DNA of 64,000 bases from Nocardia gamkensis NBRC 108242 (GCF_001612985.1 NZ_BDBM01000040.1:1-64000), one strand, 5' to 3'. Counted from the stretch's first letter, positions 1 to 8,980 are shown. Notes: generated from the letters alone by a model not told the origin. Numbers and translations are program-made.

Positions 1-48
1 CTCGGACGCGAGCCATAAGGGGCCGCGAACACGCCGCGCCCGCGCGGC
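1..48 (+). repeat. Dispersed intergenic repeat, truncated copy 1
   Basis: Right-hand part of the dispersed repeat family also found near 10.4, 18.2 and 35.3 kb. Positions 5-32 carry the conserved core GCGAGCCATAAGGGGCCGCG followed by AACAC, and 33-48 form a GC-rich palindrome (GCCGCGC / GCGCGGC). The copy is cut by the window start. It lies directly downstream of the minus-strand gene ending at 56, so the palindrome may serve as its terminator. Confidence 0.7.
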
Positions 49-55
49 CGAGAAC

Positions 56-424
56 TCAGAACGGGTCCGCGGCCGCCCGGCGCAGGACTTCGCGGGCCAA
101 GGGGCCGTGCAGGGCGTCGATCGGTTTGCCGGGCAGGCTCTCGTCTTCGGTGAAGATCCACTCCAGGATCTCCTCGTCGGTGTACTTGGCGTCGCGCATC
201 ACGGTGATCAGGCCGGGCAGCGGCTTCACGACCGCGCCGGTGTCGTCGAAGAACCGTTCGGGGACGCCCGCGACGCCGTTTCTGCGAAGGGCGAGCAACT
301 GGTGATCGCGCAGCATCTGGTGCACCCGGGTCACCACCAGCCCGAGTCGGTCGGCCACCTCCGGCAGCGGCACGAGGGCCACCGACTGCGGAAGGACGTC
401 GTCACAGCAGGGAAATGCACTCAC
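56..424 (-). CDS. Rv2175c-type wHTH DNA-binding protein
   Basis: A 122-residue protein matching, in sequence and place, the Rv2175c family of mycobacteria, a winged-helix DNA-binding protein that is a substrate of the kinase PknL in M. tuberculosis. The N-terminal half (about residues 18-60) holds the helix-turn-helix with VADRLGLVVTRVHQMLRD, and the C-terminal half is the conserved Rv2175c domain. It is divergent from pknL, which agrees with the kinase-substrate pairing known for the family. The start is GTG at 424; there is no Shine-Dalgarno but a TACCGT box lies 7 nt upstream, so the mRNA is probably leaderless. The function here is inferred from the family. Confidence 0.88.
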   Translation of the reverse strand: MSAFPCCDDVLPQSVALVPLPEVADRLGLVVTRVHQMLRDHQLLALRRNGVAGVPERFFDDTGAVVKPLPGLITVMRDAKYTDEEILEWIFTEDESLPGKPIDALHGPLAREVLRRAAADPF

Positions 425-431
425 CCGGATA

Positions 432-437
432 ACGGTA
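432..437 (-). promoter_or_regulatory. -10 box of Rv2175c homologue (leaderless)
   Basis: TACCGT read on the minus strand, separated by 7 nt from the GTG at 424, with no Shine-Dalgarno between. Confidence 0.5.
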
Positions 438-542
438 GACGGTGACCTGCCGCACGTCGTGAGACACCCGGGGTGGTGGGAGTCGATACCATCGTGGGGG
501 CCGCACGGAGCGGCAAACTTTGTGAAAGCCGGAGGACTTCTC

Positions 543-2516
543 TTGATCGGCCAGATGCTGGAAGGGCGCTATCGGATCGATGCGCCGATCGCCCGCGGCG
601 GAATGTCGATGGTCTTCCGCGGGGTCGACACCCGCCTGGACCGGCCGGTCGCCATCAAGGTGATGGACCCGAAGTTCGCCGGCGACCCGCAGTTCCTGTC
701 CCGATTCGAGTTCGAGGCGCGCGCGGTCGCCAAGCTCAAGCATCCTTCGCTGGTCGCGGTGTACGACCAGGGCATCGACGGCGACCATCCCTTCTTGATC
801 ATGGAGCTGGTCGAGGGCGGCACGCTGCGCGAGCTGCTGCGCGAACGCGGCCCGATGCCACCGCACGCCGTGCGCGCCGTCGCCGAACCGGTGCTGGCGG
901 CGATCGGCGTCGCGCATTCCGCCGGGCTGGTGCACCGCGACATCAAACCGGAGAACGTGCTGATCTCCGACGCGGGCGAGGTGAAGATCGCCGACTTCGG
1001 CTTGGTGCGCGCGGTGGCCGCGGCGAACACCACGTCGGCCAGCGTCATCCTCGGCACCGCCGCTTACCTGTCGCCCGAGCAGGTCACCAGCGGCTCCGCC
1101 GACTCCCGCAGCGACGTCTACTCCTTCGGCCTGCTCATCTTCGAAATGCTCACCGGCCGTGTCCCGTTCACCGGCGACACCTCGATCTCGGTGGCCTATC
1201 AGCGCATCGAGAACGATGTGCCGAGCCCGAGCGGATTCATCTCCGGGGTGCCGCCGGAGTTCGACGAGCTGGTGGCCAAGGCCACCGCGCGCGACCCCGC
1301 GCTCCGGTTCGCCGACGCGAACGAGATGGCGGCCGCGCTGCGGCAGATCGGCACCGCGCTGCGCCTGCCCCCCTATCGGGTGCCCGCGCCCCAGGAGTCC
1401 GCCGAGCATCTCAGTGCCGGCTACCGCGCCGTCGCGCCGGATCACGACGACCGGCCGGATTTCGCGGGCGCGTCGGCCCATGACCCCCATACTCCGCAAC
1501 CTGTGCAGCACACCAAAGTGGTCACCGCCCAGCGGCCCAGGGTCGACTACAGCCCCCCGGCGGACTACGACCGGCCCCAACCGGCGCGTCAAGCCCACCC
1601 CGCGCCGCCGTACGCGCCGCCCTACGCCGACGAGCTCAACCGCTCGCGGCGCACCGTGTGGATATGGGTGGCCATCGTCGCGACGCTCACGCTGCTGGTC
1701 GGCATCGGCGGCTGGTGGCTGGGTGTCGGCCGGTATTCGGCGGTGCCGCCGATCGCCGGGCTGGACACCGACAAGGCGGTCGCCACGCTGCAGAACGCCG
1801 GATTCGAGACCGAGATCCGGCAGAAGGCGTCGGACACGATCCCGGTCGGCGGCGTGGTCGGCAGCGATCCGTCGGCCGGTTCCAAGATCACCAAGGGTTC
1901 CACGGTCGCCGTCCTGGTCTCCAATGGCAAGCCCAAGGTGCCCGACGTCAAAGCGGGTGACCAGGTGTCGAAGGTCAATCAGTTGATCCGGGACTACGGG
2001 CTGCAACCGGTCGACGCGGGCGAAGAGTCCAACGCCGCCCCCAAGGGAACGGTCGCCCGGGTGGAACCGCGGCCAGGTACCGTGCTGCCCCTGGGCGCGC
2101 AGGTGAAGGTCTACCGCAGCAAGGGATCGCAGCCGGTCAAGGTCCCCGACGTCCGCGGAAAGCCGACCGACGAGGCCACCAAGATCCTCAGTGCCGCCGG
2201 AATCGCGATCCGGGAGACCAAACCCCAGTTCGACCGCAGCATCGAGGCGGACAAGGCCATCGGGACCCAGCCGGGCGCGGGCGCCACCATCCAATCCGGC
2301 GACGGCGTCGTCCTGCTGATCTCCAATGCCCTGAAGATGCCCGACGTCCGCGGATGGACCGTGGCCAACGCCCGCGCCAAGCTGGAAAGCCTCGGCTTGC
2401 AGGTCGAGGTCAAACAATTGGCCCGAGCCGATAGTTCTCTGGTGGTCTCGCAAACTCCGGCCATCGGTGTCAACCTCGAGGCGGGCGACACCGTCACCAT
2501 CGTGGCGCTTCCCTGA
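543..2516 (+). CDS. pknL: Serine/threonine protein kinase PknL with PASTA domains
   Basis: Transmembrane Hanks-type kinase of about 657 residues. From the TTG start the kinase domain spans about 10-275: glycine loop at 17-24, VAIK lysine K39, HRDIKPEN at 131-138 and DFG at 151-153. A Pro-rich juxtamembrane stretch, one membrane helix (about 371-395) and four extracellular PASTA repeats follow, each opening with a PDV/PPI-type motif; such repeats bind peptidoglycan fragments in the family. I chose TTG 543 because GGAGGA at 531-536 stands 6 nt upstream and residues before it are not conserved; ATG 459 and GTG 522 are open alternatives. Four PASTA repeats are notable since, as I recall, M. tuberculosis PknL has a short tail without them. 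The gene is divergent from its likely substrate gene at 56-424. Confidence 0.93.
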   Translation: MIGQMLEGRYRIDAPIARGGMSMVFRGVDTRLDRPVAIKVMDPKFAGDPQFLSRFEFEARAVAKLKHPSLVAVYDQGIDGDHPFLIMELVEGGTLRELLRERGPMPPHAVRAVAEPVLAAIGVAHSAGLVHRDIKPENVLISDAGEVKIADFGLVRAVAAANTTSASVILGTAAYLSPEQVTSGSADSRSDVYSFGLLIFEMLTGRVPFTGDTSISVAYQRIENDVPSPSGFISGVPPEFDELVAKATARDPALRFADANEMAAALRQIGTALRLPPYRVPAPQESAEHLSAGYRAVAPDHDDRPDFAGASAHDPHTPQPVQHTKVVTAQRPRVDYSPPADYDRPQPARQAHPAPPYAPPYADELNRSRRTVWIWVAIVATLTLLVGIGGWWLGVGRYSAVPPIAGLDTDKAVATLQNAGFETEIRQKASDTIPVGGVVGSDPSAGSKITKGSTVAVLVSNGKPKVPDVKAGDQVSKVNQLIRDYGLQPVDAGEESNAAPKGTVARVEPRPGTVLPLGAQVKVYRSKGSQPVKVPDVRGKPTDEATKILSAAGIAIRETKPQFDRSIEADKAIGTQPGAGATIQSGDGVVLLISNALKMPDVRGWTVANARAKLESLGLQVEVKQLARADSSLVVSQTPAIGVNLEAGDTVTIVALP

Positions 2517-2561
2517 CCGGAAGCGAGCGTGCGAAGTCCGGCCGCTGACGCGGCTCGGATC

Positions 2562-3947
2562 TCAGCGCAACATCTCGGCGACGAGGAACGCCAGCTCCAG
2601 CGACTGCTGGGTGTTCAGCCGGGGGTCGCAGGCGGTCTCGTAGCGGCCGGACAGATCGAGGTCGGAGATGTCCTGGGCGCCGCCGAGACATTCGGTGACG
2701 TCCTCGCCGGTGAGTTCGATGTGCATACCGCCGGGGTGCGTGCCGAGCGCGTGGTGCACTTCGAAGAAGCCCTGCACCTCGTCGACGATGCGGTCGAAGT
2801 GACGGGTCTTGAAGCCGGTGGTCGCCTCGTGCGTGTTGCCGTGCATCGGGTCGCACTGCCAGATCACCTGGTGGCCGGTGGCCTGGACCTTTTCGATGAT
2901 GGGCGGCAGCACGTCGCGGACCTTGCTGTGGCCCATGCGCGAGACGATGGTCAGGCGGCCCGGCTCGTTGTTCGGGTCCAGCCGCTCCACGTATTCCACG
3001 GCCTGATCGGGCGTGGTGGACGGGCCGATCTTCAGGCCGATCGGGTTGGCGACCAGTTCCGCGAACGCGATGTGCGCGCCGTCGAGCTGGCGGGTGCGCT
3101 CACCGATCCAGAGGAAGTGCGCCGACAGGTCGTAGAGCACCGGCTCGCCGATCGCGTTGTGGCTCAGGCGCAGCATGGCGCGCTCGTAGTCCAGCACGAG
3201 CGCCTCGTGGCTGGCGTAGATGCGGGCCGCTTTCAGGCTCGGATCGTTGACCCGGCACGCGGTCATGAACGCCAGGCCGCGATCGATCTCCTCGGCCAGT
3301 GCCTCGTAGCGCGCACCGGCGGGCGACTTGGCCACGAAATCGCGGTTCCAGTCGTGCACTTTGTGCAGGTCGGCCATGCCCGCGCCGGTGAGCGCGCGCA
3401 CGAGGTTCATCGCCGCGCTGGCGTTGGCGTAGGCCCGGACCAGGCGGGAGGGGTCGTGCTCGCGCAGCGCCGCGTCGGCGGCCAGCGCGTTCACCATGTC
3501 GCCACGGTAGGACTTGAGGCCGAGCGCATCGGTGTCCGACGAGCGCGGTTTGGCGTATTGGCCCGCGATCCGCGCGACCTTCACCACCGGCAGGCTCGCA
3601 CCGTAGGTGAGCACGACCGCCATCTGCAGCAGGGTGCGGATGTTGCCGCGAATATGCGGCTCGGTGTTGTCGGCGAACGTCTCCGCGCAGTCGCCGCCCT
3701 GCATGAGGAACGCCTCACCGCGGGCGACTTCGGCCAGCTGAGCGCGCAGCTCCTCCACCTCGGCGGGCACGCAGATCGGCGGCACGCTCTCGAGCACGGT
3801 GCGCATCTCGGCCGCCTGCCCCGGATCCCACGACGGCTGCTGCAGCGCAGGTCGCGCCAGCGCGTCGTCCAGCCGCCTGCGCAGCTCGGCGGGCAGCGGC
3901 GGCAGTTCCGGCAGGCGATCGATGGGTACGTCGACGGTCCAGTTCAC
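2562..3947 (-). CDS. aroG: Class II 3-deoxy-7-phosphoheptulonate synthase
   Basis: Catalyses the first shikimate pathway step, condensing phosphoenolpyruvate with erythrose 4-phosphate. The 461-residue protein matches the plant-like class II DAHP synthases (M. tuberculosis AroG has 462). Visible family motifs are MQGGDCAETF for the metal and substrate site, KPRSSDT, WIGERTRQLDGAH and QCDPMHGNT. An open frame extends to 4043, but homology begins at NWTVDVPID, so GTG 3947 is the start; TATTCT lies 6 nt upstream without a Shine-Dalgarno, indicating a leaderless message. It shares the aromatic pathway with trpD and the trpF-like gene further along this window. Confidence 0.95.
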   Translation of the reverse strand: MNWTVDVPIDRLPELPPLPAELRRRLDDALARPALQQPSWDPGQAAEMRTVLESVPPICVPAEVEELRAQLAEVARGEAFLMQGGDCAETFADNTEPHIRGNIRTLLQMAVVLTYGASLPVVKVARIAGQYAKPRSSDTDALGLKSYRGDMVNALAADAALREHDPSRLVRAYANASAAMNLVRALTGAGMADLHKVHDWNRDFVAKSPAGARYEALAEEIDRGLAFMTACRVNDPSLKAARIYASHEALVLDYERAMLRLSHNAIGEPVLYDLSAHFLWIGERTRQLDGAHIAFAELVANPIGLKIGPSTTPDQAVEYVERLDPNNEPGRLTIVSRMGHSKVRDVLPPIIEKVQATGHQVIWQCDPMHGNTHEATTGFKTRHFDRIVDEVQGFFEVHHALGTHPGGMHIELTGEDVTECLGGAQDISDLDLSGRYETACDPRLNTQQSLELAFLVAEMLR

Positions 3948-3953
3948 CAGTCC

Positions 3954-3959
3954 AGAATA
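3954..3959 (-). promoter_or_regulatory. -10 box of aroG (leaderless)
   Basis: TATTCT on the minus strand, 6 nt before the GTG at 3947, no Shine-Dalgarno. Confidence 0.5.
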
Positions 3960-4100
3960 CGGACCGCCGAGCCCGCGCAGGAACCCAGTCCCAGGGCTGG
4001 AATCGCCCCACCTGAGGTGAATGGCTTGTACCCCGGCAGGCACCGGCCACCGGGGTCCCCTTGGATGCAGCGCGAATTCACTACCAATTGGATGCCACGT

Positions 4101-4649
4101 CTACGACCTCGTCGCATTATCGTCTTCGGCGGCACCGTAGAGTTCGAGGATTTCTTTCGCCCAAGCGACCAGATCTCGCACTCTCTGCCCTGTCGGCTGA
4201 CGCCTGAGCCACAACTCCAGGTTCTCCGGCCGGTTGTCCAACTTATCGCCGTTGATATGGTGAACATTCTCTCCCGGACGGAGCTTCCTGCCCAGTTCGG
4301 CCTCCATGGCAAGCCGGTGCTCTAATTCCCAGCCCCCTTCCGGAAGACGGATCATCAAATAACCATACGAAGATATCCGCCGCCCATCGTGCGAGCTTTT
4401 GCGACGCCGCCCGGGCGACCCCCGCCCCGGGGCGGCATCGACACTCCCCCATCGCCGAACCTTATGGATGTGCGCTCGACAGATTCCATGCTTCATAACT
4501 GCTGGCCTAGAACAGCTTTCGATGGCACAGCGCGGCAGCACCCCGTATGGGTCCTGCGCATAGTGTTTGCCACACACGCCTCGTGCTCGTACCTGACGCA
4601 TGCAACCTTCTACACTGCATACGAGAACACTGGCCATTCCACCCCCCAT
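4101..4649 (-). CDS. HNH homing-type endonuclease
   Basis: A 182-residue protein with two N-terminal Cys/His clusters of the form CxxxxC-x7-GxCxxH (about residues 11-30 and 41-60), probably two zinc knuckles, followed by a C-terminal HNH nuclease module: EHRLAMEAELGRKLRPGE and then VHHINGDKLDNRPENLELW, where the HH, N and H/N residues of the fold are visible. It reads like the free-standing HNH enzymes of phages and introns. It lies between aroG and the RNase T-like gene, where M. tuberculosis has none, and the stretch looks lower in GC than its neighbours, which suggests acquisition. ATG 4649 is used; ATG 4637 is possible. Target and activity are unknown. Confidence 0.82.
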   Translation of the reverse strand: MGGGMASVLVCSVEGCMRQVRARGVCGKHYAQDPYGVLPRCAIESCSRPAVMKHGICRAHIHKVRRWGSVDAAPGRGSPGRRRKSSHDGRRISSYGYLMIRLPEGGWELEHRLAMEAELGRKLRPGENVHHINGDKLDNRPENLELWLRRQPTGQRVRDLVAWAKEILELYGAAEDDNATRS

Positions 4650-4693
4650 GTTGCCGAATTACTGCCAGCGAAGATATCAGAGAGGCTTGGTGC

Positions 4694-5194
4694 TTGAAGT
4701 ATTTTTATGACTGCGAATTCATCGAGGACGGTGTGACCATCGATTTGGTCTCCATCGGCGTCGTCTGCGAGGACGGCAGGGAGTACTACGCGGTATCCAC
4801 CGAATTCGATGCCCGACGCGCGGGTCCCTGGGTGCGCAAATTCGTTTTGCCCCAGCTGCCGTCGCCTTCCTCTCCGTTGTGGCGCAGCCGTGCCCGGATC
4901 CGGGACGAGCTGTACGCGTTCCTGGTGCCGCGGCCGAGCGTGCAACCGGAGCTGTGGGCCTGGGTGTCCGCCTACGACCACGTCGCCTTGTGCCAGCTGT
5001 GGGGCTCCATGGTCGACCTGCCCAACACCCTGCCGCGCTACACCAACGAATTGCGCCAGCACTGGGAGGCGCACGGCCGTCCCGAACTCCCGCCGATCCC
5101 GCCGGACGCGCACGACGCGCTGGCCGACGCCCGGCACAACCTCGCCAAGTTCGAAGCCATCGAGGCCGCACGCCGTGCGGCGCCACGCCTGTGA
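4694..5194 (+). CDS. RNase T-like 3'-5' exoribonuclease (Rv2179c family)
   Basis: A 166-residue DEDDh exonuclease of the Rv2179c family, described in M. tuberculosis as a 3'-5' exoribonuclease. The acidic signature is visible: YDCEFIEDG at the N-terminus (D and E), YDHVALCQLWG in the middle (D), and HDALADAR near the end (H and D). The open frame reaches back to 4547, but homology starts at KYFYD, and TTG 4694 has AGAGG at 4681-4685 with 8 nt spacing. It is convergent with qcrB and a perfect 15-bp hairpin separates the two. Its orientation relative to aroG is opposite to that in M. tuberculosis. Confidence 0.9.
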   Translation: MKYFYDCEFIEDGVTIDLVSIGVVCEDGREYYAVSTEFDARRAGPWVRKFVLPQLPSPSSPLWRSRARIRDELYAFLVPRPSVQPELWAWVSAYDHVALCQLWGSMVDLPNTLPRYTNELRQHWEAHGRPELPPIPPDAHDALADARHNLAKFEAIEAARRAAPRL

Positions 5195-5214
5195 CACCCG
5201 CGGAGTGACGCAGA

Positions 5215-5248
5215 ACGGCCCCCGAGTCGCATTCGACTCGGGGGCCGT
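5215..5248. terminator. Bidirectional terminator
   Basis: Perfect 15-bp inverted repeat (5215-5229 with 5234-5248, arm ACGGCCCCCGAGTCG) with loop CATT, lying between the convergent exonuclease gene and qcrB. Confidence 0.85.
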
Positions 5249-5263
5249 CCGGTGGGGCGGGCG

Positions 5264-6883
5264 TCAGTGGCCGTGCTTGCCGTTCGCCGCCTCCTGAGCG
5301 CGCTGCAGCACCTTCAGCTGCCTGTGCTCTTCCTCGTGCTCGATCTCGAAGTTCCGATCGCTCTCCTCCTGCGGATCGGGCCGCAGGAAGCTGCCGGTGC
5401 CCGGCTTGCCCGCCGAACCCAGCTTGCTCATCTTCTTCGGCACCGGTGCGCCCTGGTACTCCAGCGGAATCGGGTGACCGTGCGCGTCGACCGGGCCGAG
5501 CGGCTGATGCACCTCGATGTACTCGCCGTGCGGCAGACGCTTGATCACACCGGTCTCGATGCCGTGCTCGAGCACCGCGCGGTCGCTGCGCTGCAAGCCC
5601 AGGCAGAACCGGTACGCGATGTAGTACGCCGCAGGCGGGGCGACGAGCAGGCCGATGCGGCCGATCCACGTGGTCGCGTTCAGTGAGATGTCGAACTTCA
5701 GCGCGAGGATGTCGTTGACGCACGACAGCGTCAGCACCACGTAGAACGCGATGGCCATCGCGCCGATCGCGGTCCGGACCGGAACGTCACGCGGACGCTG
5801 CAACAGGTTGTGGTGCGCGCTGGTGTCGCCCGTGAGGCGCTTCTCGATCCACGGGTAGGCGATCAACACCGTGAACACCAGACCCATGATCAGCGCCACC
5901 CAGAACACCGCGGGCACGGTGTAGCGGCCCAGATACAGCTCCCACGGCGGCATCAACCGGGCCAAGCCGTCGGTCCACATCATGTAGAAGTCCGGCTGCG
6001 AACCCGCCGACACCTGCGAGGGATTGTAGGGACCCAGATTCCAGATCGGGTTGATCTGGAACACGCCGCCCATGATGCCCACGATGCCCAGGGTGAAGGC
6101 GAAGAACGCGCCCTGATCGGCGGCGAACACCGGCACGATCCGGGCGCCCACCACGTTGTTCTCCGTACGGCCCGGGCCGGGGAACTGGGTGTGCTTCTGG
6201 TACCACACCAGCGCCACGTGCGCGGCGATCAACGCCAGGATGATCCCCGGGAACAACAGCACGTGCGCGATGTAGAGCCGCGGGATGATGATCTCGCCGG
6301 GGAAGTCACCGCCGAAGATCAGCCAGTGCATCCAGGTGCCGATGATCGGGATGCTCATCGTGATGCCGCCGAACGCGGCCCGCAGGCCGGTGCCCGACAG
6401 CAGGTCGTCGGGCAGCGAGTAGCCGAAGAAGCCCTCGAACATCGCCAGGATCAGCAGCAGCGAACCGATCACCCAGTTCGCCTCACGCGGCTTGCGGAAC
6501 GCGCCGGTGAAGAAGATCCGGAACAGGTGGATGATGATCGAGGCCGCGAACAGCAGCGCCGCCCAGTGGTGGACCTGCCGCACGAACAGACCGCCACGGA
6601 CCTCGAAGGTGATGTTCAGTGCGGTCTCGTACGCCCGCGACATCGTCACACCGCGAAGCGGCTGGTAAGCGCCGTTGTAGACGACCTCGCTCATCGACGG
6701 GTCGAAGAACAGGGTCAGGTACACGCCCGACAGCAGCAGGATGATGAAGCTGTAGAGCGCGATCTCGCCGAGCAGGAACGACCAATGGGTCGGGAAGACC
6801 TTGTTGATCGACCGCTTCATGAACGCGGCGGCGCGGTACCGCTCGTCCGCCTCGCTGGCTTGGGCTGCGACTGAAGGACTCAT
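5264..6883 (-). CDS. qcrB: Cytochrome bc1 complex cytochrome b subunit
   Basis: Membrane subunit of the menaquinol:cytochrome c reductase that forms the bcc-aa3 supercomplex with CtaC-CtaF. The 539-residue protein has about nine membrane helices; haem-ligand histidines are visible in VRQVHHWAAL (H105, H106) and in the helix with LALIAAHVALVW. The PEWY-type quinol-site motif is not obvious in canonical form, as in other actinobacteria, but MPPWELYLG is present. A soluble, charged tail of about 110 residues follows the last helix, typical of the actinobacterial form. ATG 6883 overlaps the qcrA stop by ATGA, so translation is coupled. Last gene of ctaE-qcrCAB. Confidence 0.97.
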   Translation of the reverse strand: MSPSVAAQASEADERYRAAAFMKRSINKVFPTHWSFLLGEIALYSFIILLLSGVYLTLFFDPSMSEVVYNGAYQPLRGVTMSRAYETALNITFEVRGGLFVRQVHHWAALLFAASIIIHLFRIFFTGAFRKPREANWVIGSLLLILAMFEGFFGYSLPDDLLSGTGLRAAFGGITMSIPIIGTWMHWLIFGGDFPGEIIIPRLYIAHVLLFPGIILALIAAHVALVWYQKHTQFPGPGRTENNVVGARIVPVFAADQGAFFAFTLGIVGIMGGVFQINPIWNLGPYNPSQVSAGSQPDFYMMWTDGLARLMPPWELYLGRYTVPAVFWVALIMGLVFTVLIAYPWIEKRLTGDTSAHHNLLQRPRDVPVRTAIGAMAIAFYVVLTLSCVNDILALKFDISLNATTWIGRIGLLVAPPAAYYIAYRFCLGLQRSDRAVLEHGIETGVIKRLPHGEYIEVHQPLGPVDAHGHPIPLEYQGAPVPKKMSKLGSAGKPGTGSFLRPDPQEESDRNFEIEHEEEHRQLKVLQRAQEAANGKHGH

Positions 6884-8079
6884 GAACGGCGCTCCCAGTA
6901 GGCCGGGCCGAGCGGCTCGATGAAGTCGCCGTTGGCGACCAGGAAGCCCTCAGCGTTGACGGTGATCGGCAGCTGCGGCAGCGCGCGAGCGGCGGGACCG
7001 AAGACCGGCTTGCCCCACTCGGTCGCGGAGAACTGCGACTGGTGGCAGGGGCACAGGATCCGGTTGGTCTGCTGCTCGAACAGCGAGGTAGGGCAGCCGA
7101 GGTGGGTGCAGATCTTCGAGTAGGCGAAGTAGTCGCCGAAGTTGAAGCTCTCCTGACCCTTGCGCTTGATCGCCTTCTGCGCGTCTTCGGTGCGCAGACG
7201 GATCAGCATGACGGCGTTGCGGATGCCGCGCAGCGACTGCAACGTCGCGTGCTCGTCACCGCGCCACTTCTCCTTCCACGGGAACACCGTCTCCATGGCG
7301 CCGGCGTCCAGGTCCTCCGGGCGCACCAGCACCACGTCCTCCGGGCGACCGGTGTCGCGGCGGATGTAGATGGTCTCGCCCGGGTAGTCCGGAGTCCAGC
7401 CGGAGACCCACAGCGGCGACTTGTCGCCCTTGGCCCACGGGTTCTTGATCATGCCGCCGACGAACACCAGCAGCGCGCCGATGCCGAGCACGCCGACACC
7501 CGCGCCCGCGGTGCGGGTGATCATCTTGCGGCGGCCCAGGGTGGAGGTGTCCAGCGCGTCCTGCAGTTCGGCGACCAGGGTGCGGCGCTCGACCTCCGGC
7601 GACGGACCGTCGTGCCGCTGCTGGATGGACAGTTCGGCGGGGATGAACAGCTTGCGGATCAGCACCACCGCGACGCCGATCACCAGCACCGAGATGCCGA
7701 AGGTCAGGCCGACCAGCGGGGTGAACAGCGAGTAGAGCCCGTGGCCCTCCTCTTCCTTGCCCTTGAACTCCCACGGCCAGAACAGGAACACGCCGACCAG
7801 CGCCGCGGCCGCGATGCCGGAAACGGCGAACCAGAAGGTGACCGCGCGCTCGGCGCGCTTCTCCGCCCGGGTGCCCGGGATCGGGAAGCGCTCGCGGCGG
7901 TAGGCGACGTCGACGCCGTCGCGCTCGGTGCCGAGCTTGACCAGTTCGTCGCGCGACATCTTGTCGAGCTCCGCCTCGGTGGGCTCCGCCGGTGTGGCGT
8001 TCACCGCGTGCTCGTTCGACGGCTGCGCGTCGTGGCCCTCATCCGGGCGACCCATGTCGTCTCGCTCCTTACTGCTCAT
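6880..8079 (-). CDS. qcrA: Cytochrome bc1 complex Rieske iron-sulfur subunit
   Basis: Carries the [2Fe-2S] centre that takes electrons from menaquinol and passes them to QcrC. The 399-residue protein has three predicted membrane helices in its N-terminal half, as in actinobacterial QcrA, and a C-terminal Rieske fold with CTHLGC (C324, H326, C329) and CPCHQSQF (C343, C345, H346). The open frame extends to 8148, but AAAGGA lies 8 nt before ATG 8079, which fixes the start. It starts 37 nt after qcrC and overlaps qcrB by 4 nt. Confidence 0.96.
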   Translation of the reverse strand: MSSKERDDMGRPDEGHDAQPSNEHAVNATPAEPTEAELDKMSRDELVKLGTERDGVDVAYRRERFPIPGTRAEKRAERAVTFWFAVSGIAAAALVGVFLFWPWEFKGKEEEGHGLYSLFTPLVGLTFGISVLVIGVAVVLIRKLFIPAELSIQQRHDGPSPEVERRTLVAELQDALDTSTLGRRKMITRTAGAGVGVLGIGALLVFVGGMIKNPWAKGDKSPLWVSGWTPDYPGETIYIRRDTGRPEDVVLVRPEDLDAGAMETVFPWKEKWRGDEHATLQSLRGIRNAVMLIRLRTEDAQKAIKRKGQESFNFGDYFAYSKICTHLGCPTSLFEQQTNRILCPCHQSQFSATEWGKPVFGPAARALPQLPITVNAEGFLVANGDFIEPLGPAYWERRS

Positions 8080-8116
8080 GACCTGTGTCCTTTCGGCATG
8101 GCCGGGCGCTGACCGG

Positions 8117-8980
8117 TCATGACCGGGATCCGATCCACATCGCGGCACCGACCACGAGTGTGATACCGACCACCCAGATGGCCAGGGCCTCGGTCGCGGG
8201 ACCGAAGCCGCCGAGGTCCCAGCCGCCGGGGCTGTGCTCCTCGGTCGCGTTCTTGACGTAGGCGACGATGTCGCGCTTCTCCTCCGCGCTCAACTGGCGG
8301 TCGGAGAACTTCGGCATGTTCTGCGGGCCGGTCAGCATCGCGGCGTAGATCTGCTGCTCGCTGGCCGGTTCCAGCGGCGGCGCGAACTTACCGGAGGACA
8401 GCGCGCCGCCGCGTCCGGTGAAGTTGTGGCAGGACGCGCAGTTCATCCGGAACAGCTCCGAACCGCGGGCGATGTCGTCACCGCGCAACGACTCCTGGGC
8501 GATCTCGCCGTCGGCGTCGCGCATCACGGTCGGACCGCCGCCGTTGGCCGCCACGAACGCGCTCAGCGCGTCGGTCTGGTGGGCGTCGAACTTCGGGGGC
8601 TTGCGCTGCGCCTGGGCCTCGTTACGCGCCATCGGCATGCGCCCGGAGGACACCTGGAAGTAGACCGCGGCCTCGCCGACGCCGATCAGGCTGGGACCGC
8701 GATCGGCGACACCCTGCAGGTTCGCGCCGTGGCAGGTGATGCAGGACGTGTCGTAGAGCTGCTGTCCCTCGCGGATGAGCGCGGACTGGTCCTCGTGCGC
8801 GGTCGCGCGCTGCGGGTCCGGCGTGAGGGCCGATGCCAGGAAGCCTGCTCCGACGAGGCCCACCAGCAGCGCAAGCCCGCCCGCGATGCGACGGCGAACG
8901 CGGCGCTGCCTGCGCGTCTTGCTGGCCTGGCCGTTCCCGGGGCTGGCGGGCTCTGGCGCTGACGGGGGAGATGAACTCAT
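8117..8980 (-). CDS. qcrC: Cytochrome bc1 complex dihaem cytochrome c subunit
   Basis: Membrane-anchored dihaem cytochrome cc of 287 residues that replaces both cytochrome c1 and soluble cytochrome c in actinobacteria. One N-terminal helix (about 33-52) is followed by two cytochrome c domains with CITCH (80-84) and CASCH (181-185), and a C-terminal anchor helix (about 262-284). Axial methionines are probably in GRMPMA and QNMPKF. AAAGGGA stands 6 nt before ATG 8980. Second gene of the operon, 85 nt after ctaE. Confidence 0.97.
   Translation of the reverse strand: MSSSPPSAPEPASPGNGQASKTRRQRRVRRRIAGGLALLVGLVGAGFLASALTPDPQRATAHEDQSALIREGQQLYDTSCITCHGANLQGVADRGPSLIGVGEAAVYFQVSSGRMPMARNEAQAQRKPPKFDAHQTDALSAFVAANGGGPTVMRDADGEIAQESLRGDDIARGSELFRMNCASCHNFTGRGGALSSGKFAPPLEPASEQQIYAAMLTGPQNMPKFSDRQLSAEEKRDIVAYVKNATEEHSPGGWDLGGFGPATEALAIWVVGITLVVGAAMWIGSRS

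Noticed and set aside
1..48. Insertion-sequence end at the window start
   Set aside because: Matches the dispersed intergenic repeat family; no transposase frame or target duplication is linked to any copy.
402..2453. 683-residue open frame on the minus strand opposite pknL
   Set aside because: Shadow of a high-GC gene: rich in Arg, Gly and Asp, no domain, while the plus strand encodes an intact kinase.
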